Assembly (NCBI GenBank): GCA_950295325.1
Contig: OX485805.1
Location: 8,122,501 to 8,186,500, forward strand
DNA from: Polytrichum commune
Taxonomy: Eukaryota > Streptophyta > Polytrichopsida > Polytrichales > Polytrichaceae
Direction of reading: 5' to 3'
DNA: 64,000 nucleotides
Shown here: piece by piece, positions 12,801 to 25,784 of the stretch
Layout of the letters: the number at the start of each line of letters is the position of its first letter
How positions within the stretch are numbered: position 1 is the first letter of the stretch
Notes under the pieces: generated by a model
What the model was told of the DNA's origin: nothing
The model's input: the letters and a program-made list of their open reading frames with translations, nothing else
Databases searched by the model: none
Program-made: the position numbers and the translations under genes

Positions 12801-14470
12801 AGGCTAAGCTTGGGGGTGACTTCCGAGTGTGAACCCCATATGGGAGATCACTCTTGCAAAGCCCCCACTCCCCAAAAATAGAGTAGTAGTGCCTAGTCTT
12901 GAGCTAATTGGCTACCTCTTAGGCTACCTTAAGCAGAGGTGATGTATCCTTGACTTTCACTTGTGTGAATGCTTAGGTATATCATTAGGGTAGTATTATG
13001 TATTTTGTCGGGATGGGCTTGAGGGAGTTTAGGACATGTCTCTAGGACTGTTGGAATGGGTAATAAACGTGCAGCTCTCACATTTCAACATGAGCGGTGA
13101 AAGATGCCAATGTGAGAGACACATTATGTGTATGTGTTTGAAGTTAGATTCAACAATGAACTTATCACACATACTCACTTTTATATAATCTTGAAAATGT
13201 GTATGTATATTTTCAAATTTTCAAATTTGAATATGTATGAATCTCAATGTTTATATGTGTGAAAGAGAGATTATTTGTATATATGTGTATGTGATTGAAG
13301 TTAGATTCAACATGAATTTCACACATATATTCAAATCCACTCAATCTTCAACATGTGTATGCATATTTTTAAAATTATACATAGGATTTTATATTGAAAT
13401 TCACAAGTATTTCTTCATGCACGAGCTCAAGAGTGCATAGTTTCAATCATCTATTCTATATTCTTGAATTTTTAATTTTTTTGAAAATTTCAAAGGGGTG
13501 ATTCATTGGTTTCATAAAAACACAATCTCAAATCCGATAGGCTACTTATAAATAAATAAATAAATAAATAAATCCCTCTTTCAATTTTTTATTAAATCAA
13601 AAAGATTTTTTGCATTTTAATATATAGGGTACTTAGCTCTTACATGATATTTGCATTATTGCATACTTCAATTCTTGATTTTCGTATTATTGGATTTCAT
13701 GATATTTAGGTCTTACATATTTGAATCTTACATGTTTTAAATCTTTGATGCCTAAATTTCACATACTTGATTTCTTGATTGCTATATTTTTTTAGTGTCT
13801 AGGGTATATAGCTTTTACATCCATAGGTTCTACATGGTTAGCTCTTACAAACTTGATTTTTCCATACTTCAATTAATACATACTTCAATTCTTGATTTTT
13901 GCATATACAAAAACTAGCATACTTAATTTGTTGACTATTGCATTCATGAATTTTAGATTACTTTGGTCTTATATATTTGAATATTAAAAATTTGAAATTT
14001 TGGATACTTGAATCTTACATACTTGATTCTTTTTTATTCATGCATTGTTAGATTTTGGATACGTAGCTTTTATATTTATATTTATATTTATTTAAATTAT
14101 TATATACTTCAACTTCACATTCTTGCATATTTCAATTCTTGATTATTATTTTAGGATTCTATGATACTTAGCTCTTACATGCTTAGTTTTTACATAGTTA
14201 TTATTGTATATCTGACATCTTGTGTATTTTTTTTTATGATCATTGTTTTTAATCACAATATCTTAATATTTTATCAATAGTTATTTAGTTTTCTTCCCAA
14301 CTCAAGATAGTCTTAACAATGATCGTGATGATGATGATGATGAGACTATCGACTCATTGGAGATTATTGACAAGGATTATGTCATTTTAACAAGACAAGG
14401 ATTTTTTTGTTTGAGAAGAAAATCATCAGGTGACTGCATGGAGACACCACATAGAGCTTGACCACATAAA
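9801..14470. other. long AT-rich intergenic stretch, no gene seen
   Basis: Open frames are all short and featureless. Simple repeats include (TTTC)n near 10,325-10,345, (AATA)n near 13,548-13,572 and a GAT run near 14,321-14,342. The sequence at 12,880-12,960 weakly resembles 15,375-15,440, which suggests another dispersed repeat. Confidence 0.5.
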
Positions 14471-14905
14471 GACCATGTGGCCTCGTGTATGATGACCTTG
14501 CATATGATGAGGACCCCTTATCTTCACAGCCTAGAACCAACACAACATCATTGGGTACTAGATCCAAGCTAGATCGAAGCTAACTAGTAATGATGCGCAA
14601 AGACACTTGGCCACCTCCATGATTCCACCCGGTTCGGTTGCAAAACCATCACCTTCCATCTCAAGTTCCAACCCCCTTTATGCCTAGAACCGAGATAGAG
14701 TGGAGCCCATTACCTACCCTACATGAAGGTAGTGGAAGCTGGTATGAGGTGGCGCCACTAATGGCGTCTAAATCCATCACTCCAAGACCCCGACACACCC
14801 ACACCATGGGGAACGGTTCAAGATAGCAGAGTATTGACAATTGGAAGGCATTTATAAGTGTTGGTTCTAGGTTGGGTGTCGGTTTTAGCACCCTCTACCT
14901 TAGAG
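14471..14905 (+). repeat. dispersed repeat R3, copy 2
   Basis: A direct copy of 5131-5660, ending in the same GGTTTTAGCACCCTCTACC. It lacks the internal C-run and neighbouring bases of copy 1. A short stretch resembling the R3 terminus also appears at about 45,100-45,180 inside metacaspase intron 4. Confidence 0.7.
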
Positions 14906-15759
14906 TTCTACTCTTAAGAAATTTTGTCTTATAAACTAACTAACTTAATAAACTTCTATCAAATTGTATGAAAGTCTTGCGTCTATCTCTAAATTGTTTT
15001 ATAATCTTAAGCTAAATTTAATAAGAAAACTGTAGAACCGTGAGGCTCTCTCCTTTACTATGAAAAACTACAACTATAGCTGTCCACTTTGCTCTTGTGA
15101 GTTCATGGTTATTTACTATACCTATACATTTTAGGAAGCAACTGTAGTTTTATATATATCTATATATATATATATATAACTATAATTAACATATACATTA
15201 GATAAATTAGGCTAAAAATAACAGGAACAAGTAACGTCCAAATGTGAACGCAAAGTGGTTAAGAAATTTGCTCGTGAAACAAAGAAGTCGACGCATAGTC
15301 TTTGTTCTACAGACAAAACCAATAAAATCAATTTAATGCCCCATAGGCATCCCAGTGAAGTCCATGCTCTCCAACACTAATTATGGCTAGCCTTGGGCTA
15401 ATTGGTTATCTTCGTGATGCCTTCGCAGAGGGGGGCATGTCCCTAATTCCCACTAGTGTCGGCTTTTAGGGAAATACAAGGTGGCGTCCCTCATAGCATT
15501 GGTGGCGTTTGAGGAGTTTGGGCATATAGCAAAGACCATTGAGACGGATGGTAAATGTATAATTATGCCCCTCCACGTGAGTGGAATTTGGTTCCGTGTT
15601 ATGTATAAAAACATTATATTAAACATTTCGGGACTTTCGGGAGTCCCAAAATGTGGAAAATATTTGTATTGTGCCTATGGGAACAAATTTATTGTGCACA
15701 TGAACATATTGCTAGCTTGGGGGAACGTGGGAACATTGAAGTTGGAACACATGATTGTC
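14906..15759. other. AT-rich intergenic sequence, no gene seen
   Basis: An (AT)n run lies near 15,155-15,178. No supported coding region was found. Confidence 0.5.
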
Positions 15760-15905
15760 CGTTGCTCACATGGGGACGTCCACATGGGGACGTCCACATG
15801 GGAACATATGAACTTGTGCACAGTAAAATGGGAATGCTTGCATGGGAACATGGGAAAACCTATATGGGAACATGGGATCATACACCTATGGGAACATGCA
15901 TGCAT
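15760..15905 (+). repeat. short degenerate tandem repeat (ATGGGAACAT-like)
   Basis: Two exact CACATGGGGACGTC units are followed by about six looser copies of CATGGGAACAT. The unit drifts between 10 and 25 bases. Open frames in several phases pass through it only because the unit lacks stops; I do not regard them as genes. Confidence 0.7.
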
Positions 15906-16323
15906 TCACATAGAATATGTACGGACTTCCACGTTCATGTGGTCAATACACATCGTGTCCACCTCTTCCTAGCACTACATATAAAACTTGCAATATGAAC
16001 TTGATGTTGGATATACAACACTCCATATTGGACAGGTCAACAAACCCTCAAAATTATTTGTAGCCTTCCATTAAGGACATCACGAATACACCGTGTCGAC
16101 GATATTGGAACTAGTGTAGCATGTAAAGTATTGAAATCAACGAAAATAACTCCCACTAACCTTGAGAGGCCATGTTGGTCTCCCATGGACCAACCACCCA
16201 ACAAATTTTACTGCTAATGGTAGTATTTGTTGTAGTGGCTCACACTATATATGAAGGAAGGCACATGCAAGAAGCAAATGTGATGTCGATCTCTACCACC
16301 CTCCATATTTTTCCCGTATTTGA
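15906..16323. other. intergenic sequence, no gene seen
   Basis: I see nothing assignable here. Confidence 0.45.
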
Positions 16324-16818
16324 TCACGAGCGTCCACGTAGGGTGGGGCGTCCACGAGCCCCTCGTCCACGACCTCCACTTGAACGTCCACGACCTCCTT
16401 GATGCGCACTCGCACCACCAAGGTCCTCCTCGAACCCCCTCTGTCCACGCTCTTGCGCAGAACAACGGCGAAGGTTGTCTTTGGCAAATTCGATCTGCTC
16501 TAGTGGAACAGTAATCTTCAGGGGCTCTAAATCTTCATGTGCAGGGAGAGGCCATGCTGCCAAGATGCAGTCTATTGGTTGCCAGTCGGGAATGGAATAT
16601 TTTGAATCACGTTTCCACTTGAAGTTGGTGTTTGAGTCCCAACCATTCCATTTCTTTGTCATGTCTCTAGCAGTTGAAGTGGGAGTAAACCATTGTACAA
16701 GAATTTGACGGGGATGCTCCCCAGTGACACTCAAGTTAGGTGGACACAAAGCACGGCACACCCAAATGGGTCTATCTATATCTTGTTCTTGGGGTCGAAG
16801 TTTGCCGATTGTTGCTTA
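16324..16818 (-). CDS. unrecognised open frame with RGG-rich tail, probably element remnant
   Basis: An open frame of about 165 codons with no clear ATG near its start, so it is likely a fragment or an internal exon. The first two thirds look like a folded domain: DRPIWVCRALCPP, QILVQWFTPTS, IDCILAAWPLP and ITVPLEQIEFAKDNLRR. The last ~35 residues are basic RGG/GRG repeats, like tails of RNA- or DNA-binding proteins. The amino-acid composition is more gene-like than the surrounding shadow frames, and the DNA is locally richer in GC. I do not recognise the family. Given the surroundings, I infer a transposon-encoded C-terminal piece. Confidence 0.35.
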
Positions 16819-17328
16819 GGTTGAGTATATGATATTCATTTTATTTGGGGTAAGTTCTTGCATTTTGTAGGGTATGTAGAAGTTGGCATTTGTGAACCCA
16901 TCAAGACACACCTAAGCAACTACCTTTGGGACCATGGGCTGTAGTTGGGTTGGAACTATATGTGTCATGTTTGAATTTGGTCTATGACTTGTAAAGCAAA
17001 TTGGATGATAAACCTTTCAAAATTCAGTGGTAAAGGGAATAAATTTTTAATTAAGGATCATGTTGCTCATTTATTTTTGCAAATGAATATGAGTTCTTCA
17101 AATCATTACTAATCAATAATCGTTAGTAAGAAAAATCTCTTGAACATACACACTACCTCCATGTCAAAGAATTGTCTTCAACACTATCAAAAAATATTTG
17201 ATGAAACACACATATTACATTTTAAAACACATTCAAAAGATTTCAAAAGTTTCAAACACATTATTATTTTTTTATAGAAAAAATTGAAAATATTCAATTC
17301 CAAGAAAGGATTTAAAAAATTAAAAGCA
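16819..17328. other. AT-rich intergenic sequence, no gene seen
   Basis: I see nothing assignable between the RGG-tailed frame and the outer edge of the palindrome. Confidence 0.45.
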
Positions 17329-20300
17329 ATAAAGTTCTCGTTTATAGGGGTTTTAATTTGTAGTGACCCATGCACATCATTAGGTTTCCAAGGAAGAGTC
17401 CACACCTTGGATCGTTGAGTACCATTCTATGGATGGAAAAAATGCTCAATGACTCTCTTATTGGAATTGAAAGTGGATTTTATATGTCCTAAATGCTTCT
17501 TTTAATCAAGATTTATATGTAGAGGCATTTATTACATTACAATGAAAAAATTCTTAATATATGAGTCCATTTCCTAGCCTACCGTTAGTACGTATACACT
17601 TGTTTTTCTCTATAAACTTCTCGTATATAGGGGGTTTAATTTCATAGCAACCCACGCATGTCATTAAAGTTTCCACTAAAGAGTCCACACCCTGGGTTCA
17701 AATGCTCCACTCAAGCTCTAAATAATGTCAAAAGGGGCATGGTGTTTGCTCTTCGTCAAGAAATGGTCAAGTTTGATAGCATAAATCCTTTAGTTATATA
17801 TGTGTTTATCGACATAATCAATATTTGTTATTGACGTTTTCAGTTTAGATGAGGGGCCAAGGTCAAGAGCTTAGCTCTAGGACACAAGTGTTTCACGCCC
17901 TCAAGTGGGCCGCATTGACATTGTTTGGTATTATTTGATTTTGAGCATGTGTTGCACATTCTAGAAGACATTAAAATTGCTTGATGAAGAGAAAACCCTC
18001 GGACACACCAAATCATACAAATTGGGATTTGAGCAAATATGGACAAAATGCTTGCCCGCATTTAGTCATGCATGAGAGCATTGCTGAAGTCGTTGATACA
18101 TGCACATGTTTGAGAAGCATTCATCTTGTTCACTTGATTTCACTTCACACTAAGTAGAGCTTTCAAACCAAGAGCTCACACGTTTCAATAAGTATACGTG
18201 CTTAGAAGCCATGTTGGTGGATACGATGCGGCATGCATGTAGCATTTTTTGATACAAAATCCTAGGCTATCTCATGGAGCTTGGAGGTTGTTAAGGATTG
18301 TCAAGAGTTCCAAAGCTCTTGTTTTGTGGGTCTCAAAAGCCAATGAAATGAATTTGATTTTTTAAGTCTAGGAAGTCAAAAGGTTTACGGGGACCTTAAG
18401 CACACAAGATGTTGCCGAAAAGGTTAACTCCCTAGAGTAACAAAGTGCAGTGCAACTCCATGAGACATAGGCCAATATCAACATGATGATCCAACTGGAA
18501 GAAAGACTTGAAACAAGGAAGAAAACGGATACTTACTAATATTGTAGAAGGCACATTGCCCCATTCTCACTTACATTGTAAGAACAAAAGCAACATAAAA
18601 TACGATCTTTAAAGTTCGGGATAGTCAACCACCAACTAGTTTAAATGACGAGGTGTGATGAGCGTCAAACAATTTTGCATCAGGGCGGTGTCAATGGTTT
18701 ACTCGAGATTATATCACATAATGGAGTAGATGGGTAATCTCCATACATATAGTTGGTCATTTGACCGCCATTCATATACAAGTTGTTAGTGCTAATATTG
18801 CAAGACATGCTAAGGTCCCCCAACCGCGTGCACCATTGAGTTGCATCATCAATATCAAGAAACTGAAACCCGGTGACTGTTATTGCACATCCCACAAGGA
18901 CCACAATACCATAGCTCTCTAGAAGCTTGCGCACAAAATAATTGATTTTAAAGGTGCCTAAATTTATGGGAAATTAATTTTGTTGAGTGTCCAAAAATAG
19001 AAAGAAATAACACTCAAAGAGTGCCTAAAATTACAATAATCTAACTTGCTTCTTCATAGCTTTCTCCAGTTCCAATCGTTTGCCTAAGCTCTCAACTTCA
19101 CGTTCCACATGTACATGCATTTCCTCTATATCAATGGATTTAAACATACATTGCAATGTCTTTTGTCTTGCCATTGTCACTCTTCTCAAGCTTAATCTCT
19201 CACAAACACCATAGCGGCATAGTCTCTCACAAAGACCACTCCGTATAACTCTCACACAAAGCAAAATCTATTGCCAAGCAAAACCCTAACATACAAGTAA
19301 AAGACAAGCTTCAGGGTAAAGAATGTTGGTTAAGGGAAGTGTTTAGGTTGATCGTTGCCGCCATAGATGAAATTAGGAAAACCAACCATGAACTATAAAG
19401 AAATGACTTGCATGAATGCCTAACTTATTATAAATTACTTTATGAATCTGCCCAACTTTAGAATACTAGAACTTTGTAACTTTGATCCATGATGCGGACT
19501 GTAATGTCCCCAGCTGTCGACCCAATTGCAGATGCATAGACCGGCCTCCCAATCAAAGGGTATTTGTCAGAAACGTACTGATGAGCTGCCCATGTATGTC
19601 GATGGGTGAAAGTTGAAGCACAGATAACACTATCGATGAATGTGTCATATACGTTCAAAGACTTCTGTCTCTGATTGATCATTCAGGATGTCAGTTTTGT
19701 TGTCAGTGCTGCTAGTGCATTGAATCATAATCACGCCCACTGGCGCAATTTGAGTTCAGGTGTGATGTTGTAACCTATGTCCGGGAAGAACCGGCGGTTA
19801 GTTGCAGATGAACTGGTTGAGTTCAAGAAATAACCAGTTGAAGTTGGAGACTTCAGGAGGATAACAGATCATTATAGAGGAATCTATACTATAATATACC
19901 TCAAATGAATGAAAGCAAAACTGGAAGATTATGTCAACATGTAACCGGCTGGATTTAGAATCACAAGGATCTTGAGCTGACTATGCCCAAAAACCTTCTC
20001 GGACACTGGTCGTAACGGTGCGATGTGTGTTTGAGTCTTGAGAACCTGCAAGCAAATTTTGAGCAGACAAGAAGCTACACTGAGTGCATCATCTGATGGA
20101 ACTTAAGAAACAGAACCTGCTATAGCTTCTCATGCTTTGATGTTTGTTTTTATGAAGTCACTCCGTGGCAATGAACAGGGAGAACTGATCGCTAATTACA
20201 GATGATCCGGTTGAGTTTGAGAAATAACCAGTTGAAGTTCGAGACTTCAGGAGAAGTGTCGATCATTTTAGGGGAATCTAGGGAATATATATATCCTCAA

Positions 20301-20872
20301 GTTAATATAGAAAAACCGGAAGATATCAACATGACAGCAGTTGGACTTGGAAACACTAGGCTTTTAACCAGGTATGCCCAAAACCCTCCCCGGAAATTGA
20401 CACTGAGTACATCATATGGGGTGACTTAGGAGACAAAGTATTGAGAAAAGAGCCCCATAACGGCCCACACCCATTACAAATACTTATTCTGGGGGGATAA
20501 GAGGCTGCTCTCTTTCTTGAAATGATCACTCGCTTCTTGACAACATATTAAGGTTCGTCGGTGTCATTTTATCAAGAGAAGTCATCCTTTTGTTAGGAGA
20601 CATAGCTTAATATCAAGATGAGCATGGTTCAGACATGTGTCATTATGACATCACATTTTCAAACTAAAAAGAATCAAGTAAACTAGTTGTTGTAATGGGA
20701 AGGGATATAGAGTAGAGGCATCCATAATTGATCACTAGTCTAGAAATGGAGCTCTATATTTGCCCCAGGCTAGATCACATCTTCATTCGGCTAGGCCCCG
20801 CCCCTCCCACGCCTCCTTCACTATCCAGTTTTCATGGGAACTTTTCCACATTGGGAACCAATGTGACAATAC
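17329..20872 (+). repeat. left arm of a 7.3-kb imperfect palindrome
   Basis: The reverse complement of this arm runs collinearly through 20,982-24,672. Anchors include TAGTGACCCATGCAC (about 17,360), GTTTCACGCCCTCAAGTGGG (about 17,888), the 74-codon frame at 19,458-19,682 and ATTGGGAACCAATGTGACAA at the inner end. Over that 74-codon frame I count about 17 differences in 225 bases, so identity is near 92% there. Small frames in the arms recur only because of the duplication. Confidence 0.85.
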
Positions 20873-20981
20873 CCGCCGGTCACTTAAGTCCTTAAGTTCC
20901 TGTGGCATGTGAAGTAACTCCATCAATTAACTTGGGAATGATGAAAGTGATGTCAACTTGAATTTTTGTACTTTTGACTGA

Positions 20982-23900
20982 GTATTGTCACATTGGTTCC
21001 CAATGAGGAAGAGTTCTCACACAAGTGCAGGCAAGAAGACTGGACAGTGAGAGGGGGAAATAAGGCGTGAAAGGGGCGGGACCCAACCGAATGAAGATGT
21101 GATCTAGCCCGGAACTCTATCTTCCAAGTACGAGTGATGATGTGGTAAACATAAAACAAACATTTTTTTGTCTTCTTCTAAGCACTACAAAGACGACTCA
21201 TTGATTTGAAGAAAGCAAGTCAATAGGGTAGCGCTTACTTATTGTTATCTGTACAAGGAGTGACTTCGTACATACCACATTACGGACATTGAACATCTTG
21301 ACTTTTGTATTTAATTCAGATGATGGTGAGAATTCATGCACATGGAATTTTCTACCGAGATCCCATCGACAATTTATAGGGTACTCAAATTTCAATCAAG
21401 TTGAACATGAGTTTCAATCAAGCCGGAACCAATAATGCCAAGACACATGTCCTTGCTTGGAGTGATCGGTTATGGGTGCCTCTACTCTATATCCCTTCCC
21501 ATTACAACTGTCAACTAGTTTACTTGATTCTTTTTAGTTTGAAAATGTGATGTCATAATGACACATGTGTGAACCATGCTCATCTTGGTATCAAGCTATT
21601 GTCTCCCAACAAAAGGATGACTACTCTTGATAAAATGACACCGACGAACCCTAATGTGTTGACAAGAAGCGAATGATCATATCAAAAAAAAAAAAAAAAG
21701 CAGGCTCTTATCCCCCCAGAATAAGTATTTGTATTAGGTGTGGGCCGTTATGGGGCTCTTATCTCAATACTTTGCCTCCTAAGTCACCCCATATGATGTA
21801 CTCAGTGTCAGTGTCCGAGGAGGTTTTTAAGCATAACCGGTTAAAATCCTAGTGTTTCCAAGTCCAACTGCTGTCATGTTGATAACTTCCGGTTTTTCTA
21901 TGTTAACTTGAGGATATATATATATATATATATTCCCTATATTCCCTATATTCCCCTAAAATGATCGACACTTCTCCTGTAGTCTCAAACTTCAACTGGT
22001 TATTTCTCAAACTCAACCGGATCATCTGTAACTAGTGATCAGTTCTCCCTGTTCATTGCTACGGAGTGACTTCATAAAAACAAACATCAAAGCATGAGAA
22101 GCTATAGCAGGTTCTGTTTCTTAAGTTCCATCAGATGATGCACTCGGTGTAGCTTCTTGACTGCTCGAAATTTGCTTGCAGGTTCTCAAGACTCAAACTC
22201 ACATCACACTGTTACGACCAGTGTCCGAGAAGGTTTTTGGGCATAGTCGGCTCAAGATCCTTGTGATTCTAAATCCAGCCGGTTACATGTTGACATAATC
22301 TTCCAGTTTTGCTTTCATTCATTTGAGGTATATTCTAGTAGAAATTCCTCAATAATGATCTGTTATCCTCCTGAAGTCTCCAACTTCAACTGGTTATTTC
22401 CCAGACATAGGTTACAACATTACACCCGAACTCAAATTGCGCCAGTGGGCGTGACTATGTTTCAATGCACTAGCAGCACTGACAATGAAACTGACATCCC
22501 GAATGATCGATCAAAGACAGAAGTTATTGAATTTATATGACACATTCATCGATAGTGTTGTCTGTGCTTCAACTTTCACCCATCGACATACATGGGCAGC
22601 TCATCAGTTCGTTTCTGAGAAATGCCCTTCGATTGGGAGGCCATTCTATGCATCTGCAATTGGGCTGACAGCCGGGGACATTACAGTGCGCATCGTGGAT
22701 CAAAGTTACAAAGTTCTAGTATTCTAAAGTTGGGCAGATTCATAAAGTAATTTATGATAAGTTAGACATTCATGCAAGTCATTTCTTTATAGTTCATGGT
22801 TGGTTTTCCTAATTTCATCTATGTCGGTTACGATCAACCTAAACACTTCCCTTAACCAACATTCTTTACCTTGAAGCTTGTCTTTTACTTGTATGTTAGG
22901 GTTTTGCTTGGCAATAGATTTTGCTTTGTGTGAGAGTTATACTAAGTGGTCTTTGTGAGAGACTATGCCGCTTTGGTGTTTGTGAGAGATTAGGCTTGAG
23001 AAGAGTGACAATGGCAGGACAAAAGACATTGCAATGTATGTTTAAATCCATTGATAGAGAGGAAATGCATGTACATGTGGAACGTGACGTTGAGAGCTTA
23101 GGCAAAAGATTGGAACTGGAGAAAGCTTTGAAGAAAGCATGTTAGATTGGTGTGATTTTAGGCACTCTTTGAGTGTTATTTCTTTTTATTTTTTGGACAC
23201 TCAATGAAATTAATTTCCCATAAATATTGGCACCTTTAAAATTAATTATTTTGTGCGCAAGCTGCTAGAGAGCTACGGTATTGTGGTCCTTGTGGGATGT
23301 GCAATAACAGTCACTTGATGCAAAATTGTTGACACTTATCGCACCTCATCGTTGAAACTAGTTGGTGGTCGACTATCCTGAACTTTAGAGATCGTATTTT
23401 ATGTTGCTTTTGTTCTTACAATGTAAGTGAGAATGGGGCAGTGTGCCTTCTACAATGTTAGTAAGTATCGGTGTTTTTCCTTGTTTCAAGTCTTTCTTCC
23501 AATTGGATCATCATGTTGACATTAGCCTTTGTCTCATGGAGGTTGCATTGCATTCCGATACTCTAGGGAGTAAAGTTTTTGACACCATCTTGTGTGCTGT
23601 AAAACCCGTAAGCCTTTTGACTTCCCAAACTTAAAAAATCAAGTTCATTTTATTGACTTTTGAGACCCACAAAACAAGAGCTTTGGAACTCTTGACAATC
23701 CTTAACAACCTCCAAGCTTCATGAGATAGCCTAGGATTTTGTATCATAACTTGCTACATGCCATATGGTATCCACTAACGTGTCGTCTAAGCACATAAAC
23801 ATAAACTTGTTAAAACGTGTGAGCTCTTGGTTTGAAAGCTCTACATAGTGTGAAGTGAAATCAAGTGAACAAGATGAATGCTTCTCAAACATGTGCATGT

Positions 23901-24672
23901 ATCAACGACTTCAGCAATGCTCACATGCATATTAACTAAATTCGGGCAAGCATTTTGTCCATATTTGCTCAAATCCCAATTTGAATGGTTTTTTGTGTTC
24001 TGAGGGTTTTCTCTTGATCAAGCAATTTCATTGACTTCTAGAATGTGCAACACATGCTCAAAATCAAATAATACCAAACAATGTCAATGCGGCCCACTTG
24101 AGGGCATGAAACACTTGTGTCCTAGAGCTAAGCTCTTGACCTTGGCCCCTCATCTAAAGTGAAAATGTCAATAACAAATACTGATTATATAAATAAACAC
24201 ATATATAACTAAAGGATTTATGCTATCAAACTTGACCATTTCTTGATGAAGAGCAAGCACCATGCCCCTTTTGACATTATTTAGAGCTTGAGTAGAGCAT
24301 TTGAACCCGGGGTGTGGACTCTTTAGTGGAAACCTAGATGATGTGTGTGGGTTGCAATGAAATTAAACCCCCTATATACGAGAAGTTTATAGAGAAAAAC
24401 AAGTGTATACGTACTAATGGCAAGCTAGGAAATGGACTCATATATTAAGAATTTTTCCAATGTAATGTAATAAATGCCTCCACATATAAATGTTAATTAA
24501 AATAAGCATTTAGTACATATAAAATCCACTTTCACTTCCAATAAGAGAGTCAGTGAGCATTTTCTTCATCCATAGCATGTAACTCAACGGCCCAAGGCAT
24601 GGACTCTTCCTTGAAAACCTAATGACGTGCATGGGTCACTACAGATTAAAACCCCTATATACGAGAAGTTTA
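20982..24672 (-). repeat. right arm of the 7.3-kb imperfect palindrome
   Basis: The inverted partner of 17,329-20,872, with a 109-base spacer at 20,873-20,981. It carries about 330 bases (21,126-21,455) with no match in the left arm, an expanded (TA)n at about 21,912-21,933 and an A-run near 21,685. The outer edge ends in CCCCTATATACGAGAAG at about 24,665. A direct duplication of that outer segment (24,360-24,600 against 24,650-25,310) continues past the arm. Confidence 0.85.
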
Positions 24673-24696
24673 TAGACAAAAACATATGTATACATA

Positions 24697-25105
24697 CACG
24701 GGGAGGTCACTTCATTGTCAAGTTGACACCACGTGCGGACAAAGTTTGCTACCCCTATATTACATGCCATATATAATTTTAAAATTTATGATATTTTTTC
24801 TACATATACATAACCATTGATAGTATCTTTTGTATATTTTTTTGAAATTTTTAGTCATCTTTATTTTTTTAATAAATGTTTTAGTTCAATTCAGTGTCAT
24901 TCTAGTTAGAAACGGTATGTTTTATGAAAAAAACAAATCATCAAATTTAGTTACCACTTTTACCTAAGTCATAGGTACTGTGTATATCTACTCATGAAAC
25001 AAATTTGATAAAATTTTGACCCATTTTGGTGGTGCACCTTACCAAAAGAAGATTATTTTTGGTCGCACGTGGTGTTCAACTTGACAATGGAGTGATCCAC
25101 CCGTG
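24697..25105. mobile_element. 409-bp MITE with 8-bp target duplication (hAT-like)
   Basis: The ends form ~45-base terminal inverted repeats beginning CACGGG. Both contain CATTGTCAAGTTGA followed by CACCACGTGCG. A perfect direct repeat TATACATA flanks it at 24,689-24,696 and 25,106-25,113. An 8-bp duplication with CA...TG ends fits hAT (or P-type) transposition. There is no coding capacity. The element interrupts one unit of a local direct duplication at the outer edge of the palindrome, so it arrived after that duplication. Confidence 0.88.
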
Positions 25106-25113
25106 TATACATA

Positions 25114-25784
25114 CTAACAACATGCTAAAAATTGGGCCCTTGTATGTATACTAAGCTTTTCAATGTATTGTGATAAATGCCTCCACTACATATACAACTA
25201 TTCATCATGAATGAAACAATCCTTTATAACATATAAATATATATATATTCCACTTTTTCTTTTCCAAAGTGAAAATCATTGATTGTTTTTCATCCATAGC
25301 ATGTTATTCAACGATTGTATCTAACAACAAAAATAAGAACACAATTATAACTTAATCACAATCTAGAGAGCAAAACTAAGGGAAGCCCATGAGAGCTCCA
25401 AGAGCCTCTAGTTGTAAAATCCTAAAACCCAAATGCAAACACTAACAAGAAGACACATGGTAGCAAATCTACCTTTACTTCAACATTCTTAATAGCCTTC
25501 TTAAATGTACTACACACTAGAGAAAAACAATACCTCTCCCTTATGTATAATGTGTATGCTAAAGCCTCAAATAATACCCTTTCTTACACTCATGTTAGCT
25601 CGTACGTGGTATGAAGAGTCCACCCCAGGGCATTTGAACTTGCAAATTTTGAGGAATTGATTCTTGGAATTCCCAAGCTATTCTCCCAAGCTCAACTATT
25701 GACAACTTGACTAATTCTAAAGTTCTCAACCCTTAATTGTATGAAAGTTCTAGACTAGGCCATTCCATGACAAAAAAAACGTAT
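25114..25784. other. AT-rich sequence, remainder of a local duplication
   Basis: The first ~200 bases resemble 24,410-24,600, so they belong to a direct duplication. The rest is unassigned. Confidence 0.5.

Noticed and set aside
15481-15998. Overlapping long open frames through the ATGGGAACAT repeat
   Set aside because: Several phases are open on both strands because the repeat unit lacks stop codons. There is no domain and the composition is repetitive.
19031-23145. Paired small frames (about 75 codons) in both palindrome arms as candidate genes
   Set aside because: They recur only because the DNA is duplicated. In the pair I compared codon by codon, differences do not favour silent changes.
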